A stretch of 64,000 nt of DNA from Ganoderma boninense. Lineage: Eukaryota > Basidiomycota > Agaricomycetes > Polyporales > Polyporaceae. Positions 53,014-64,000 of this stretch are shown here, piece by piece. The stretch lies in NCBI GenBank assembly GCA_002900995.3, contig CM035312.1:2589582-2653581 (forward strand), in the 5' to 3' direction. Every line of letters begins with the position of its first letter. The stretch's first letter is position 1. The notes beneath the pieces were generated by a model. The model was given only the letters and a program-made list of their open reading frames with translations. It did not search any database and was not told the origin of the DNA. Position numbers and translations under genes: made by a program.

Positions 53014-55430
53014 ATGGCCATGTTCTCGCTCCTCTCGCCCCCCTTCCTCTCCCTTCTCGTCCTCGCCGTTACGTGGTGGCTCTACTCTGCATTCCGCCGC
53101 AAGTCTGTCGTTGGAATGCTCCCTGCACCGGTCAGTCGCTCTCGCTGTCGCACTTCGGCAGACACGGCGGCTCATCCTGATGGGCCCCTCATGCACAGGC
53201 TGGTGCAGAACTCATATGGGGCCATGAACGGCAAGTATTCATGAACGAGCCAGGACAGGCGTACAGGAGGTGGAAGAGCGAGCTCGGCCTGACTTACCGC
53301 ATCAAAGCCGCCTTTGGGGTACGCCATGTTCTTTACTCATGTCGCGTTCCATACTGAGCGTTAATTGTCGACGTCCAGGCCAACGACGTGGTAAGTACAG
53401 CGTCTTGAACTTCCAGGACGCATCCTTCAGTACACTGAAATGCGTGGCATCTCTTCTGACAGCTTGTGTTGAGTGATCCCGTCTCAATTGCATACATTCT
53501 GCAGAAGAAGATATATGACTATCGTGAGTATCCACTGAGTGTCACACCGCATTCAAAGTTAATTCGGGCCACTAAAGACCATAGCGAGGTCGTGCGGCCT
53601 CGCGTGGCCCGTCTGCTCGGGAAAGGATTGGGATGGGTCGAGGGCGAGGCTGAGCACAAGCGGATGCGACGCCTAGTGAGCCCTTCACTTTCGTGAGTTT
53701 GAATCAACCGTCCTTTTCTGGCACGGGGATTAACTGAAATACAAGCACGGAGAACATCAAGGCTATGTCGGGAGACGTTTGCTTGGCAGCACTGCAAGTC
53801 GTTGACCAGTTCGTCAACCACGTGCAGGCTGGCACAGACGATTTTATCAACATACTCGACTGGACGTCGAAGGCAACGTACGTGACCTCTAGCCTCTCTG
53901 TATTTATATTCTGACCTTTTGTTATCAGCCTCAATGTCATCGGCCGTGTTGTGAGTACACTCATATTTGATATAGAAACGTGTCCAATATAGTCGATCCT
54001 CTAGGCGTTTTTGCATGATTTCCAAGGAGGTAACAGTCCGGAAGCTGCGCAAATCTTGGGGGGGAGGCGTAGCGGTGTCTCGCGTGCTGCAGAGTATGCT
54101 TCGTTCTTGGTATGTCCCCTTTTCTGTACGAGTAGCTTTAACCGGCCCTTATAACGGTCTTTGTACAGATGCTGATGCTTTTCCGTCGGTTCCCGGTCCT
54201 GAACGACCTTCCCATTACCAGCATCCAGTCCCAAGGGTTCGCCAAGATTGCTGTGCAGGTATGTGCCTATCCTGCGTTAAACATTACGACTGAACTTGAT
54301 GCTGTACCCTAGACTGGAGTAGCCCGCGAGCTCGTTCGCCGCAACCGTGAGGTCGCGAAGGATGCTGCTACGAAGGCTCAGAAGGACCTGCTTAGCAGGC
54401 TTTGTAAGTCCCCTACCTCAACTACGTTTATCTCAATGGGATGTTGAAATATTTTCAGTGGTCGCACATGCTGCGGGGCAGATCTCGGAGGAGGAGCTTT
54501 ACGAGCATGTACAACGTTCGACTTTGTGCAAAGGAGTAAAGACACTGACAACCTGCATAGATCTCAACCTTCATTATCTCCGGCCATGAGACGACAACCC
54601 AGACCCTGGGCTTTACAGTCTACGAGCTCTCACGCCATCCTGAGATTCAGGCCAAGCTTCGCGAGGAGATTGCAGCGTTCAATGGCGAGCCCACTTTTGA
54701 CGACTTCCAAACGCGTCTCCCGTACCTCGACGCTGTCTTGCGCGAGACGTGAGTTTGTCCTGCATCCCCCGGCGCAGCGAACCTGCGGTACTGACCTATT
54801 AATGCCAATCGTAGACTGCGGCTTTACCCCGGCCTGCCATACATCGAGCGCGTAGCCACGGTATCCGATGTCATCCCTGTCGGCGAGCCCGTCAAGCTCT
54901 CAACCGGCGAGGTCGTGAGCCAGATCCCCGTGTCTCCTGGACAGGTGCGCATCCCCATCTCTCAGATGCATGTCAAGCCAGCCTCACCTGACAATGCTAT
55001 GGGCTTACTTACGCTGCAGGTGGTCGTCATCCCGTGCATCGCCATCCACCGCATGGACTCGGTGTGGAAGGACGCGGACGCCTTCCGCCCGGAGCGCTGG
55101 CTGGATGCGGGCGCGCTCCCGCCGAGCGATGTCCTGTGTTCCGGGTGGTCGAACACGCTCGCGTTCAGCGACGGCCCTCGTAACTGCATTGGCTACCGGC
55201 TCGGTGCGCTCAACTTCCCGGGGTTCTGGCTCGCCTTCCAGCTGACTGACGTGCTTGGCCTCGCAGCTATTTTTCAGTACAAGGTTATCCTGTGCTACCT
55301 TCTGGACCGGTTCAAGTTCGGGGATGCCGGCATGGACATCACGCTCAAGATCGCGTCCAGTCTGCAGGCTTGGGTGCAAGACCGCCCTGACCTTGGAGCA
55401 TGCCTTCCCGTGAATGTTGAGCTCATCTAA
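53014..55430 (+). CDS. Cytochrome P450 monooxygenase (P450-2, copy B)
   Basis: Matches 39109-41727 without the intronic MITE. Anchor MAMFSLLSPPFLSLLVLAVTW, KRMRRLVSPSLS, MLMLFRRFPVLNDLPI, GHETTTQTLGF, YELSRHPEIQAKLREEI, RLYPGLPY, RMDSVWKDADAFRPERWL, heme loop FSDGPRNCIGYRLGALNF. The gene ends at 55430. Intact. Confidence 0.9.
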
Positions 55431-56556
55431 GTCAATATCGAGCTCACATCCTCAAGACATTGAGATCGCTTTTTAGATATGCCCACCCACTAGTAGACCG
55501 TCTGGAATCCTTGTATATATTTTACAATAAGTGATTAGTGCCGGTGAATTCGTTCAATTTTCGCTTCTTAACCTTGACACTGGGCCTTCTGAACCCCCGA
55601 ACCTTTGCCTCGTTATAATCCTAATTCATCAAACCTTGACCATACCACTGACTGAGTGTCCCAATAATAAGTGGTTCACAAGTGGTTCCAGAATCGCAGG
55701 TGTCCTAACACGCAGCCGCAGCTTTGCAGACACCTGAGCAAGATGTTCTGATGTTCTGATAAATATGCCAGTTAGAGTTCGACTCCCCATGTTGGCCGAG
55801 AGAGGATCTTCACTTGCACCTTGAAAGCGCCGTCCTCAGCGTCGTTCGGACACGTCGGCTATGTATATAATTGCGCTTACTCCCAATCCTATAGGCGTTC
55901 GGGTTGAATCTGGGGCCTGAACCGTAACGGCCCAAGCTGTCATGGACCAACGTTATTAGAAGGTTCTGTACCGCATACAGGAGACGCGTACAGCGACGGC
56001 GCGCCGCGGGTGACGTGAAGGGGCTCAACTTACAAGGCTGAGCGGCGAGCAACATGAGCCGGGTTGACGCTTCAGCCGGGAAGTTTATCTGTCCTCTGGA
56101 GTCGCTCTCTGTTCATCTATTCCCCGCTCTGACAAGCGACACTTCGGACAGCCGCTGCTAACGAGCCACTAGGCGACAATGTGAAGGTGGGTGGCTTCGG
56201 TCCCTGCATTGTGGTACACTGGGAGTGGCGAGGGATCCGAATTGTGTGAGACTTGGAATGGAAGTCTCGAATTGTGGCGACTAAAGGCTGTAAAAATTTG
56301 TCATACATTCCGATCATAGCGAATCCACCGCAGCAAGCCAAAAAAAAGTTCCTAGGACGCCGTACGTATACCACAAGCACTTGTTCACACCGCCCATGGA
56401 TAGGCTTTCGGGTGGACAATTCAAGCCGAGTGATGAGGCCCCTCCGGCATATGGCACACGGTGGCCATGACGGCGAGTGAGCGTTGGATGTCCACGTCGC
56501 CCGAGATGTCGAAACAGGGACTATTATGTTCATCTTGATTCTGCAGACTCGGGACC
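55431..56556. other. Intergenic region spanning the end of copy B
   Basis: To 55799 it is duplicated DNA (3' flank of P450-2); from 55800 it is single copy. Open frames such as 56117-56632 (minus) have no recognisable character. The likely promoter of the downstream membrane-protein gene lies in the last few hundred bases. Confidence 0.4.
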
Positions 56557-58713
56557 ATGTGGATCTCCAGCAATGGAGTGGTAGATACCCCACAAATACT
56601 CCCGGAGGCCTCCTTCGAGTCCCTGTCCGCACTCACTATGGCCCAAGTCGCCCCCGGAAGCTTGGACCCGGTCACCAGCTTGAACTTGACAAGCACCTAC
56701 GGTTCTCTCCTCCTCGGATCCTTCCTATGTTGCGCCTTGTACGGCATGACAATCATCCAGATGTAAGGCATCTCGGTCTATTATCTATTCTTTCGTTTCT
56801 GATTATAGGATGGAAGCTTTTTGTATTTTAACAAGTGAGTTTTGAGTGAATAATAAAGCCAGCTTATAGGCGACTAGCTCATGGGGACTGATGTACTTCT
56901 TTCCAGATATGAACGGGATTTAGTCTGGATCAAGCTCTTTGTAAGTACATATCTTTTTGAATATCTTTGCCTCCGTTGATCAATGGTTTTAGGTCCTCTT
57001 AACCTGGTACACCGTGTCCTGCATAACTTTGAATGAGTGAGCTCAAAGCAACGACTAACGGAAAATCGATTTCACAGGGCAGTTTGTACAGCGGCTACAA
57101 TCTGTACCTTGGCGGGTCGTAAGTTATCTGTCTATAAAAGCTGGCGAACCTTCGAGTACTGATATTTTCACGAGTTTGGCCTCCTTTGATCTCCCAATGG
57201 GGCTTTGTGGAGATTCTGGGAAAGACTGCGCCGTATGTGGCTTCTTCAAACTTGTATGCTAATAGACTCTGAGGCATTTGGATTGTCTTGTTTGAAGGCC
57301 GATATTGGTAAGACATTCTATGATGCATCAATGTTTAACTGCTCAGTTTTTGAACACCTTTGAAAGCATCGAGTTTGGCTGACAGTGAGTGATTCCAATT
57401 GGTTATGAACAGTGTTCAACGTAGACTAAACTTGTACATAGGGAGTTGAGGTGTTTCTGGTACACATGTTTTACATCTTTAGGATCTACGTGGGTGAGCC
57501 AACTTCGGTCCCAATCTCCACCGCTGACATGTATACTGAGTATATTTGGATAATAGTGAATGATAGAAAGCTGTTTTGGCCATTGCTTTTGGTATACTTC
57601 TGAAAACAGTCAACTCCTTATTGTCTGAATTAATCATGCTTCCCAGATACCGTTGACGACGTATCAACTGAGTCCGTCAATCTATATGATCTTTCAATTC
57701 ATTCTCACCCATAGTCTGGCACCTTTATTCATATCCAGTTGAATCTGCGAGTAAGTTATGCACCTTTGTCATCACAATAGAATTACTCACATTGAACTAC
57801 TCGGCGTCCAGTCTACGCCCACATAACGTGCGTCAATCAATTTTATTTACGAGGCTATGAAAATAAACATTGGACTATAGGTTGAAAAGCTCGTCATTGT
57901 CCGTACTGTATGGGCATACTGTGAAGGTGAGCGAGAGGCGAGATAAATGTAGTTCACCTCCTTGACCTTGCTTTAGGCAATAGGATACAGCGGCCGAGCT
58001 GCGATTGCTTTTGTCGATATTTCTATTGTGGTCTTGATGACCCGTGCCTTGCTGAAGAAAGGGGTTCCGAAGTTCAAAAGGTTTGACATAGAGTCTCACT
58101 TGCTTCCAGGTCACTCACACTTTTATGCCCTAGTTCCCAGAAGATGATCATTAGCCTGATTACTATCACAATTCACACTGGCCTCTGGACAGCTGTGTTT
58201 GCCATCGCAGTTCTGGCTTTGGTGCGTCGTCTCGCATGCTACCCCTACGTGTTGAGGTGTACTCACGTCCAATGATCTATAGAACGCTTCGTCTGACGAC
58301 TTATACTTCAGCATAGTGGAACTCCCGCTGACACCGCTCTACTTGAATTCCCTGCTGGCAAACCTCAATGTGCGCGATTACGTCCGCAAGGCCAAACCCG
58401 ACGTGGAATACAACAGCTTTCCACTTGGTAACCCAGGCCACCCGGCTCTTGGAAGTAGGTCTGCTGGCAGTGGCTCGGCAAGTCAGGTATATATCTCGTT
58501 GTAACAGTGGCGACTGGGATAAATTAGCTGACTCCGGGCACAGATAGCACAGGAATTCCAAATTCAAACGAAGACGAGCAGGAACGTCACTGCACTGTTT
58601 GATTCCGAGTCAGTCACCACGGATAATTGCAAGGTATGGGGCGCCACATGTCTAATTGGCATGGTACGAGGACACTTATTCTGGTGCTTTTGCAAGCCTT
58701 CGGTCAGCTTCTG
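56557..58713 (+). CDS. DUF6534-like seven-helix membrane protein, possibly degraded
   Basis: A common, uncharacterised basidiomycete integral-membrane family. Exon 1 begins MWISSNGVVDTPQ and ends YGSLLLGSFLCCALYGMTII, the family's first helix (GxLLGxxLxxxLYGxxxxQ). Small exons then give YERDLVWIKLF and VLLTWYTVSCITLN (second helix). The middle (57070-57900) is hard to splice: family-like segments are short and stops are frequent. Later exons give AAIAFVDISIVVLMTRALLKK, MIISLITITIHTGLWTAVFA and ELPLTPLYLNSLLANLNVRD, which match the family's C-terminal helices, and a polar tail to 58713. The ends are convincing and the middle is not. It may be a very exon-fragmented gene or a decayed one. Confidence 0.55.
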
Positions 58714-59956
58714 AGAACAATTACCCTCAACGTCCTCTGAACAGAATGTCCTCGTTGTAGAATACATATGCTTGAATTATGACATTTTTCCAACATCGTG
58801 GACGTGTCTACCTGGCCAACCACCTGTCGACATACACCTGATACCTTTTCACTTCGCATTGTAAACCACAGTATCACACGGTGGGTAAACTATCGCAAGC
58901 TTTCATCTTGATGACGGTATAGGCGATAGTGATACTGTGGTTCTCTTCGGCTCTCGTTTTGCTTTTGCCGGTTTGCGTTTATTCTCGTCTTTGTAAATTC
59001 AAGTTGCAATCTACAACAGTCTCATTACATCGAATGCGGACCGCCGCACTGTGGCTGGGTACTCTGGAAGTGGGGGACACGATTAAATATGACCCTTTAA
59101 CGTTTCAACCCTCAAGTGGACTCCAAGGGATGGATCGGACCACGCTGTCAAATATTTGTAGTCAGTCGCCGCAAAAGTGGGTGGAATCGCGCTCGAGCAC
59201 TTTGCGCCGGTGGTGACCTCAGATGCGATCACTGTCCGACCCATAGTCATCACCGGTGAATAATAAACCTCGGGGCAGGTGGCGAGATCCTGGGAACAGA
59301 CCTTCATGCCAGACATGCAACGCGCTATGCTATTGCTCGCCCCACTGGAACGTGCTGTTGCGATCGAAACGTGGAGTTGAGTTCTGCCAGAAATGTCCGG
59401 ATCGAAAAGCTTCTAACTTCTGCCAACGTGCCTAAGCTCCGACAGTGGTACTCTTCTCCATTAAGGGATGTGGGAGGATGTGGGAGGTAAAAGAGGTCAG
59501 ACGATTATCGGGTACTTTTCGCGCCTATTTAACCGCTGACTCGGCACGAGCCTCATCCTCTCGTCTTCTCGTTAACTATCTCATTTGTTGACTTGATCAG
59601 AAAGCTCTATATCTTGTCATCATTTGATACAGCCGAGCCGGACAAGCTCCCCACAACAATCCGCAGTTCCGGTTGCAGCTCGGAGTTGCCCTCGCGATAG
59701 GGGGATGGAATGCTCTGAGCATACTACGTCCATCCACTGCAGAGTTTCTCTGGTATACGGGCCTTGAATTAGGTGAGCACTCACCAACGTGAACGATATG
59801 CTGAACTAACTTGAACGCCGATGTGTCATAATCATGCTTTGCCACTTCATCTTCTCACGGAACTCAGTCATATATAATCCACACCCCTCATCGTGCAATT
59901 CGGCTCGTTGACGTCGTTCAGAGTCCTGGAAATACTGGACCACAAGCACACCTCCG
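58714..59956. other. Intergenic region upstream of the NRPS-like gene
   Basis: No supported gene. A frame at 58929-59216 starts with a hydrophobic segment but has no recognisable domain. A TATATAATCC sequence at 59871-59880, about 80 bases before the NRPS-like start, is a plausible core promoter. Confidence 0.4.
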
Positions 59957-62900
59957 ATGGCATTCTCCCCTGATAATTACATCTCCCCACAGCCCTTCAT
60001 CGAGTCCGGTAAAGCAACTGTGCCAGGGCTCTTCAAATGGCACGTTCGCCAGAATCCCTCCATCGATGTATTCCGCTTCTACACTGGAAATAGCGTCGTA
60101 GGCTTGACCTATAGAGATGTAGACAAAGGAATGCTCCGCGCCGCGCGAATGGTGTCCTCCTTCCTCGCATCTGCCTCTCGTCAGCGCCGCGTCGTCGCGA
60201 TCCTTGCTGTTGCCGGTACGGCAATGTTAATCTATCTTCCACTACGTGCACTAAAAGACTCGTTTCAGACTCCGTATCCTATGCTACCGTCGTCTTGGGC
60301 ATATATCGAGCTGGCCATGTTGCATTCCCTATCTCACCGCGAAACTCTCCTGCTGCTGTGGCCGATCTCTTGCGCAACACGAAAACTGCACACGTCCTGG
60401 TATCCCAGGACGCACACATCACTGCTTTGACCAAGGAGGCACTCGTGGAATTCGACTGTGTCTCACAGCATCCCATGCCAAGCTTCGAGGAATTGTACCC
60501 TGCTGGAGCCTCATCGCACGACGAGGGAGAAGTTGTCGATGAACTAGAGACACCAGCTTACGACCCTGAAAGCCCTGCATTGATTCTGCACTCCTCAGGT
60601 ATGTAATGATGGCAAAATTCAGCACAGCAGCAGCTAATAGCCAGTGTTTAGGCTCGACCAACCATCCTAAACCAATCACCTGGCCGCATAATGCCCTAAT
60701 CGCTTGGGGAGCCTGTCAACGTATGCTCAGGCTCGTCCATGTCTGCCTATCCACTCTGACGCAGTCCACACTTCTTTCTAGTGGACAAGCCCGGCTCTAT
60801 TGGTGCTCTCATGGGATGCCATGGTATACCGATGTTCCACGCGATGGGGACTTCTGCAGTTATCATGGCGGTGCGTTCATGTGTGGTCAATTGGAATTAG
60901 CTTTTAACTTCCCCCACTCGCGCGTTCTAGGCAGCTTCGGGCTGGGTGCTTTGTGTCTTCCCTCCTGCTTCTCCGCCCACAGTCCCAAATCCTGAGAATG
61001 TGTTCGATGGGGCGGTGAAGACTGGGGTGCAATTCATGTACACTGCTCCCTCTTTCATTGAGGTATCTGGTTTTCGATATGGATAGGGGGGTTTTTACTA
61101 ACAAAATCTGAGTAGTTGTGGGCGCAAGAACCCGAAAAAGTCGCAGCTATGAAGAATATGAAGGGGTTGGTAAGTATGGCTACCGGGGTTCACTAGTGTG
61201 TGCTAGCTTATAGCTAAACTCGCCTATAGCTTTTTGGCGGTGCACCTCTGAACAAGGGCATTGGGGATATGTTGGCGAGGCAAGGAATCTCATTGATCAC
61301 AGCTTATGGCAGGTATTATAAGCTATTGCACTGTCTCTGACATAATCGACGCTGAACGCATCTGCGACAGCACCGAACTTGGAGGCGCCTCGAATGGAAT
61401 AGGCTGTATGCAAGCTACATCAGTTCTAATGACGCTAGGACCCCCCTGACCGTCTGCTAATGTAGCGGAACCAGGAATGGATTGGGAATATTTCAGCGTC
61501 AACTCCGTGATCAACACTTATATGCGGCCAGTGGAGGATGGAACATACGAGCTCCTTGTCCTGGTTCGTCCACATAATTCTGGGTACAGTCTGCACTTAT
61601 CCAATATGATATTTCTGCAACAGGCAACCTCAAAGTGCCCGCCAAGGGTCTTAAACGACAAAGTGGATGGTGTCGACGCCTACGCAACGAATGACCTGCT
61701 CGAGCGGCATCCTACGAGACCAGGTCTATGGAAGATCTATGGGAGGGTCGACGACCAGATCATGCTCTCAAATGGCGAGAAGGTAGGATGATGCCCCCAC
61801 TCGTGTCATTCTTGGAGAGCTCACACAACACGACGCGCCACCAGACGAACCCGGGCCCGCTTGAATTCATCATCACAAAGGACCCGCACGTCCGTGGGTG
61901 TTTGATATTTGGTCGCGGAAAGTTTCAGAACGGGGTGCTCGTCGAGCCGACGCCGGAGGAACAGTTCGACCCCCGAGACGAGAGGGCGCTGGAGCAGTTC
62001 AGGAACAAGATATGGTAAGTTCGCCGTGCCCATGCTTACAGTATTGCTGAAGCTGGCTTACTCGGTATCTCAAGGGCGACGGTAGAAAGCGCAAATGCGA
62101 TCGCGCCGCAGCATTCCAGGATATTCAAGGAGGTACGTATACATACTTCCGTCTGATAGGAACCAGACGTAGGAGCTAAGGTTCCCTTTCAGATGATTCT
62201 GGTGACGGCTCCCTCCAAGCCTCTCACATACAACATGAAGGGGTTCCCTCGCCGAAAACCCGTTCTCAAAGCCTACGAAGCGGAGATCGAGGCGCTGTAC
62301 GACATCGTCGGCCAGAGCGCGCAAGCTGGCATTCCCCCGCCCTTGACCTGGAACGAAGCAGACGTCAAGGCATTCGTGAAGACGGCCATAAAGCAGACTC
62401 TCCGCCAAACCCTGCCTGAAGGTGCCGACCTTTTCGGCAACGGATGCGACAGCCTGCAGGCGACCTACATCCGCAACACCATCCTCCGTGCGCTGCGCGA
62501 CCACTCTCCGGCCGCGGCACGAAGGCTCCCCATGAACGTCGTGTTCCAGGCACCGTCCATCTCGGCGCTCACGGGCGCAGTCCTCCGTGCTCTGTCCGAG
62601 TCCGAGTTCGACCAGTTGCACGTCGAGGCGACCACGTCAACACCGGAAGACCTCGCCCGTCTTGTGGAGCGCTACTCTGCCGATCTTCCCGCTCGCCCTG
62701 CTGGCCTTCGTGCTCGCGAGGGTGCGAAAGATATCGTGCTCGTCACGGGGACCACGGGAGGTTTTGGGTGCGACATCTTGGAGCAGCTGCTGCGCGACGA
62801 CGAGATCGCGACGGTATATGCATTCAACCGGAAGGGCACGGACGCTCCAGAGAGGCAGCGCTCGCGTTTCCGCGAGCGAGGCCACGACGAGGGGTTGCTG

Positions 62901-64000
62901 GGTCTGCCAAAGTTCAGGATGGTGGAGGTGGACCTGCAGGCGGCGGACTTCGGCCTCGAGCGTGCGCTCCTCGAGGAAATCCGGAACTCGGTGACGCATG
63001 TTATCCATAATGGTGAGAACTCTTTAGGGTCTTTCTTGCTGCTAGTCTTCGTCTTGACGGGTTTGTTTTAGCATGGCCGGTCAACTTCAATCTTAAGGTC
63101 TCGTCGTTCGAAGGCAATTTCCTTGGGGTGCAGCATCTCCTCGAACTTGCGTTATCCTCGCCATACGTCGATCCGCCGAAGTTCATCTTCCTAAGTTCTA
63201 TCGGTGTCCTTGCCAGTAAGTACTTCTGCTCCTCGGTGACATGCAAACATTTTCAGCTCACCTCTTTACCAGATTATAAGAACGCACATCCTGATATGCT
63301 GGTCCCCGAGGACCGCGTCGAGTCCACTTCAGCGATACGAACAGGTTATACGGAATCGAAATGGGTCGTGGAAGAGATCCTCCTACAGGCCGCCAGCAAG
63401 GCAAACCTCCCCACAACAGCCGTTCGCTTGGGGCAAGTGAGTGGCGACAGGTTGGGACACTGGAACGAGAAGGAGTGGTTCCCTGTGGTAGTCAAATCCT
63501 CGCTGTTCACACGTTGCCTGCCCGGGGACATGAACGACGTGCGTATCTTCATCCGCTTCCTCTTCGCCGCGCTGAAGATCGCCATGGACAGGTGGCGTTC
63601 ATCATGAGCCACCCCGCCGCCCGCGCGCTCGTCGAGATGCGCAAGTCGCAACACGCACCTTGCACCTCGTGCATCCTCGCCCGGTCGCGTGGAAGACGAT
63701 CGTCGCGCCAATCGCAGCGGAGCTCGGCGTGCCCCTCGTCCCCTACTCGGAGTGGCTTGCAGCCCTGGAACAGTGCGCCGCCGCTGAGGGCTCTGCGGAC
63801 GAGGTGGACGTGATGCGCGCGAACCCCTCGCTGCGTCTCCTGGACTTCTTCCGTGCCCAGGGTGCCGCCAGTTCGGAGTCGGGCGTGCGGTTGTCTACGG
63901 CGAAGGCGGAGCAAGCCTCGGAGGAGCTCGCTCGCATGCCGGAGCTGACTCCGGATGACGCGAGGCGGTGGGTGGCTGCTTGGCGGGCATCGGGCTTCTT
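59957..64000 (+). CDS. NRPS-like enzyme: adenylation, carrier and thioester-reductase domains (3' end beyond window)
   Basis: Expected to activate a carboxylic acid as an adenylate, load it on a phosphopantetheine arm and release it as an aldehyde with NADPH. It starts MAFSPDNYISPQPFIESG. Adenylation domain: GLTYRDVD, YRAGHVAFPISPRNSP, LILHSSGSTNHPKPITW (phosphate loop), PMFHAMG, FMYTAPSFIE, LFGGAPLNKGIGD, TAYGSTELGG across an intron, YATNDLLERHP, LWKIYGRVDDQIMLSNGEK. Carrier domain: LFGNGCDSLQATYIRN with the Ser attachment site. Reductase: DIVLVTGTTGGFGCDILEQL (NADPH loop), HVIHNAWPVNFN, FIFLSSIGVLA, TGYTESKWVVEEILL (YxxxK). About 15 introns. Near 63640-63660 the frame shifts between RALVEMRKSQ and LHLVHPRPVAWKTI, suggesting a 1-base loss or an error. 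The C-terminus is not reached. Substrate cannot be predicted safely. Confidence 0.88.

Larger units (their letters stand above)
43565..55799. repeat. Segmental duplication, copy B (or second haplotype)
   Basis: Colinear with 5755-14598 plus 38678-42064 and lacking the gypsy nest. It carries the tandem-repeat gene tail, aldo-keto reductase relic, YKT6, P450-1, UbiA enzyme and P450-2. All genes are intact or decayed to the same degree as in copy A. It is continuous across the empty gypsy target at about 52571. Confidence 0.9.

Noticed and set aside
1..64000. CRISPR arrays, operons, ribosome binding sites, rRNA
   Set aside because: The gene structure is eukaryotic; no regularly spaced short repeats or rRNA-like sequence was seen. 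I also found no convincing tRNA.

Overview
The window looks like a filamentous basidiomycete, most likely a wood-inhabiting Agaricomycete. Genes are cut by many short (about 50-60 nt) GT-AG introns. The repertoire is typical of that group: multi-intron P450s, a DUF6534-type seven-helix protein, an NRPS-like adenylation/reductase enzyme, a KDZ DNA transposon, a PIF/Harbinger transposon and a chromodomain Ty3/gypsy element. No species call is possible from the sequence alone.

Layout. (1) 1-5754 is single copy. It holds succinate dehydrogenase cytochrome b (SDH3, minus strand, with an apparent 1-nt frameshift) and three tandem copies of a ~190-residue unknown protein, the first broken. (2) 5755-42064 is 'copy A' of a segmental duplication. 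It holds an aldo-keto reductase relic, YKT6, a P450 (minus), a UbiA-family enzyme and a second P450 (plus). Between UbiA and the second P450 lies a 24-kb transposon nest at 14599-38677, bounded by a 5-bp target duplication. (3) The nest is a minus-strand Ty3/gypsy element with near-identical LTRs, carrying three further insertions: a Tc1/mariner-type MITE in the left LTR, a PIF/Harbinger transposon in the right LTR at the very same TTAA site, and an 11-kb KDZ transposon with three additional genes in the last gypsy ORF. (4) 42065-43464 is an inverted, almost identical copy of the KDZ right end plus 29 bp of its gypsy flank, followed by a 100-N gap. (5) 43565-55799 is 'copy B', the same gene series without the 24-kb nest. 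(6) 55800-64000 is single copy again: a DUF6534-like membrane protein and an NRPS-like A-T-R enzyme cut off by the window end.

How the genes may work together. P450, UbiA, P450 and, 4-17 kb away, the NRPS-like reductase are the kinds of enzymes that build prenylated aryl aldehydes or terpenoids. I infer a candidate biosynthetic locus, without a visible PKS or soluble terpene synthase. YKT6, a secretory-pathway SNARE, sits inside the duplicated block.

Main caution. Copies A and B differ at roughly allelic levels and are separated by a scaffold gap. The duplication may be real, or it may be two haplotypes of a dikaryon joined end to end by the assembler.
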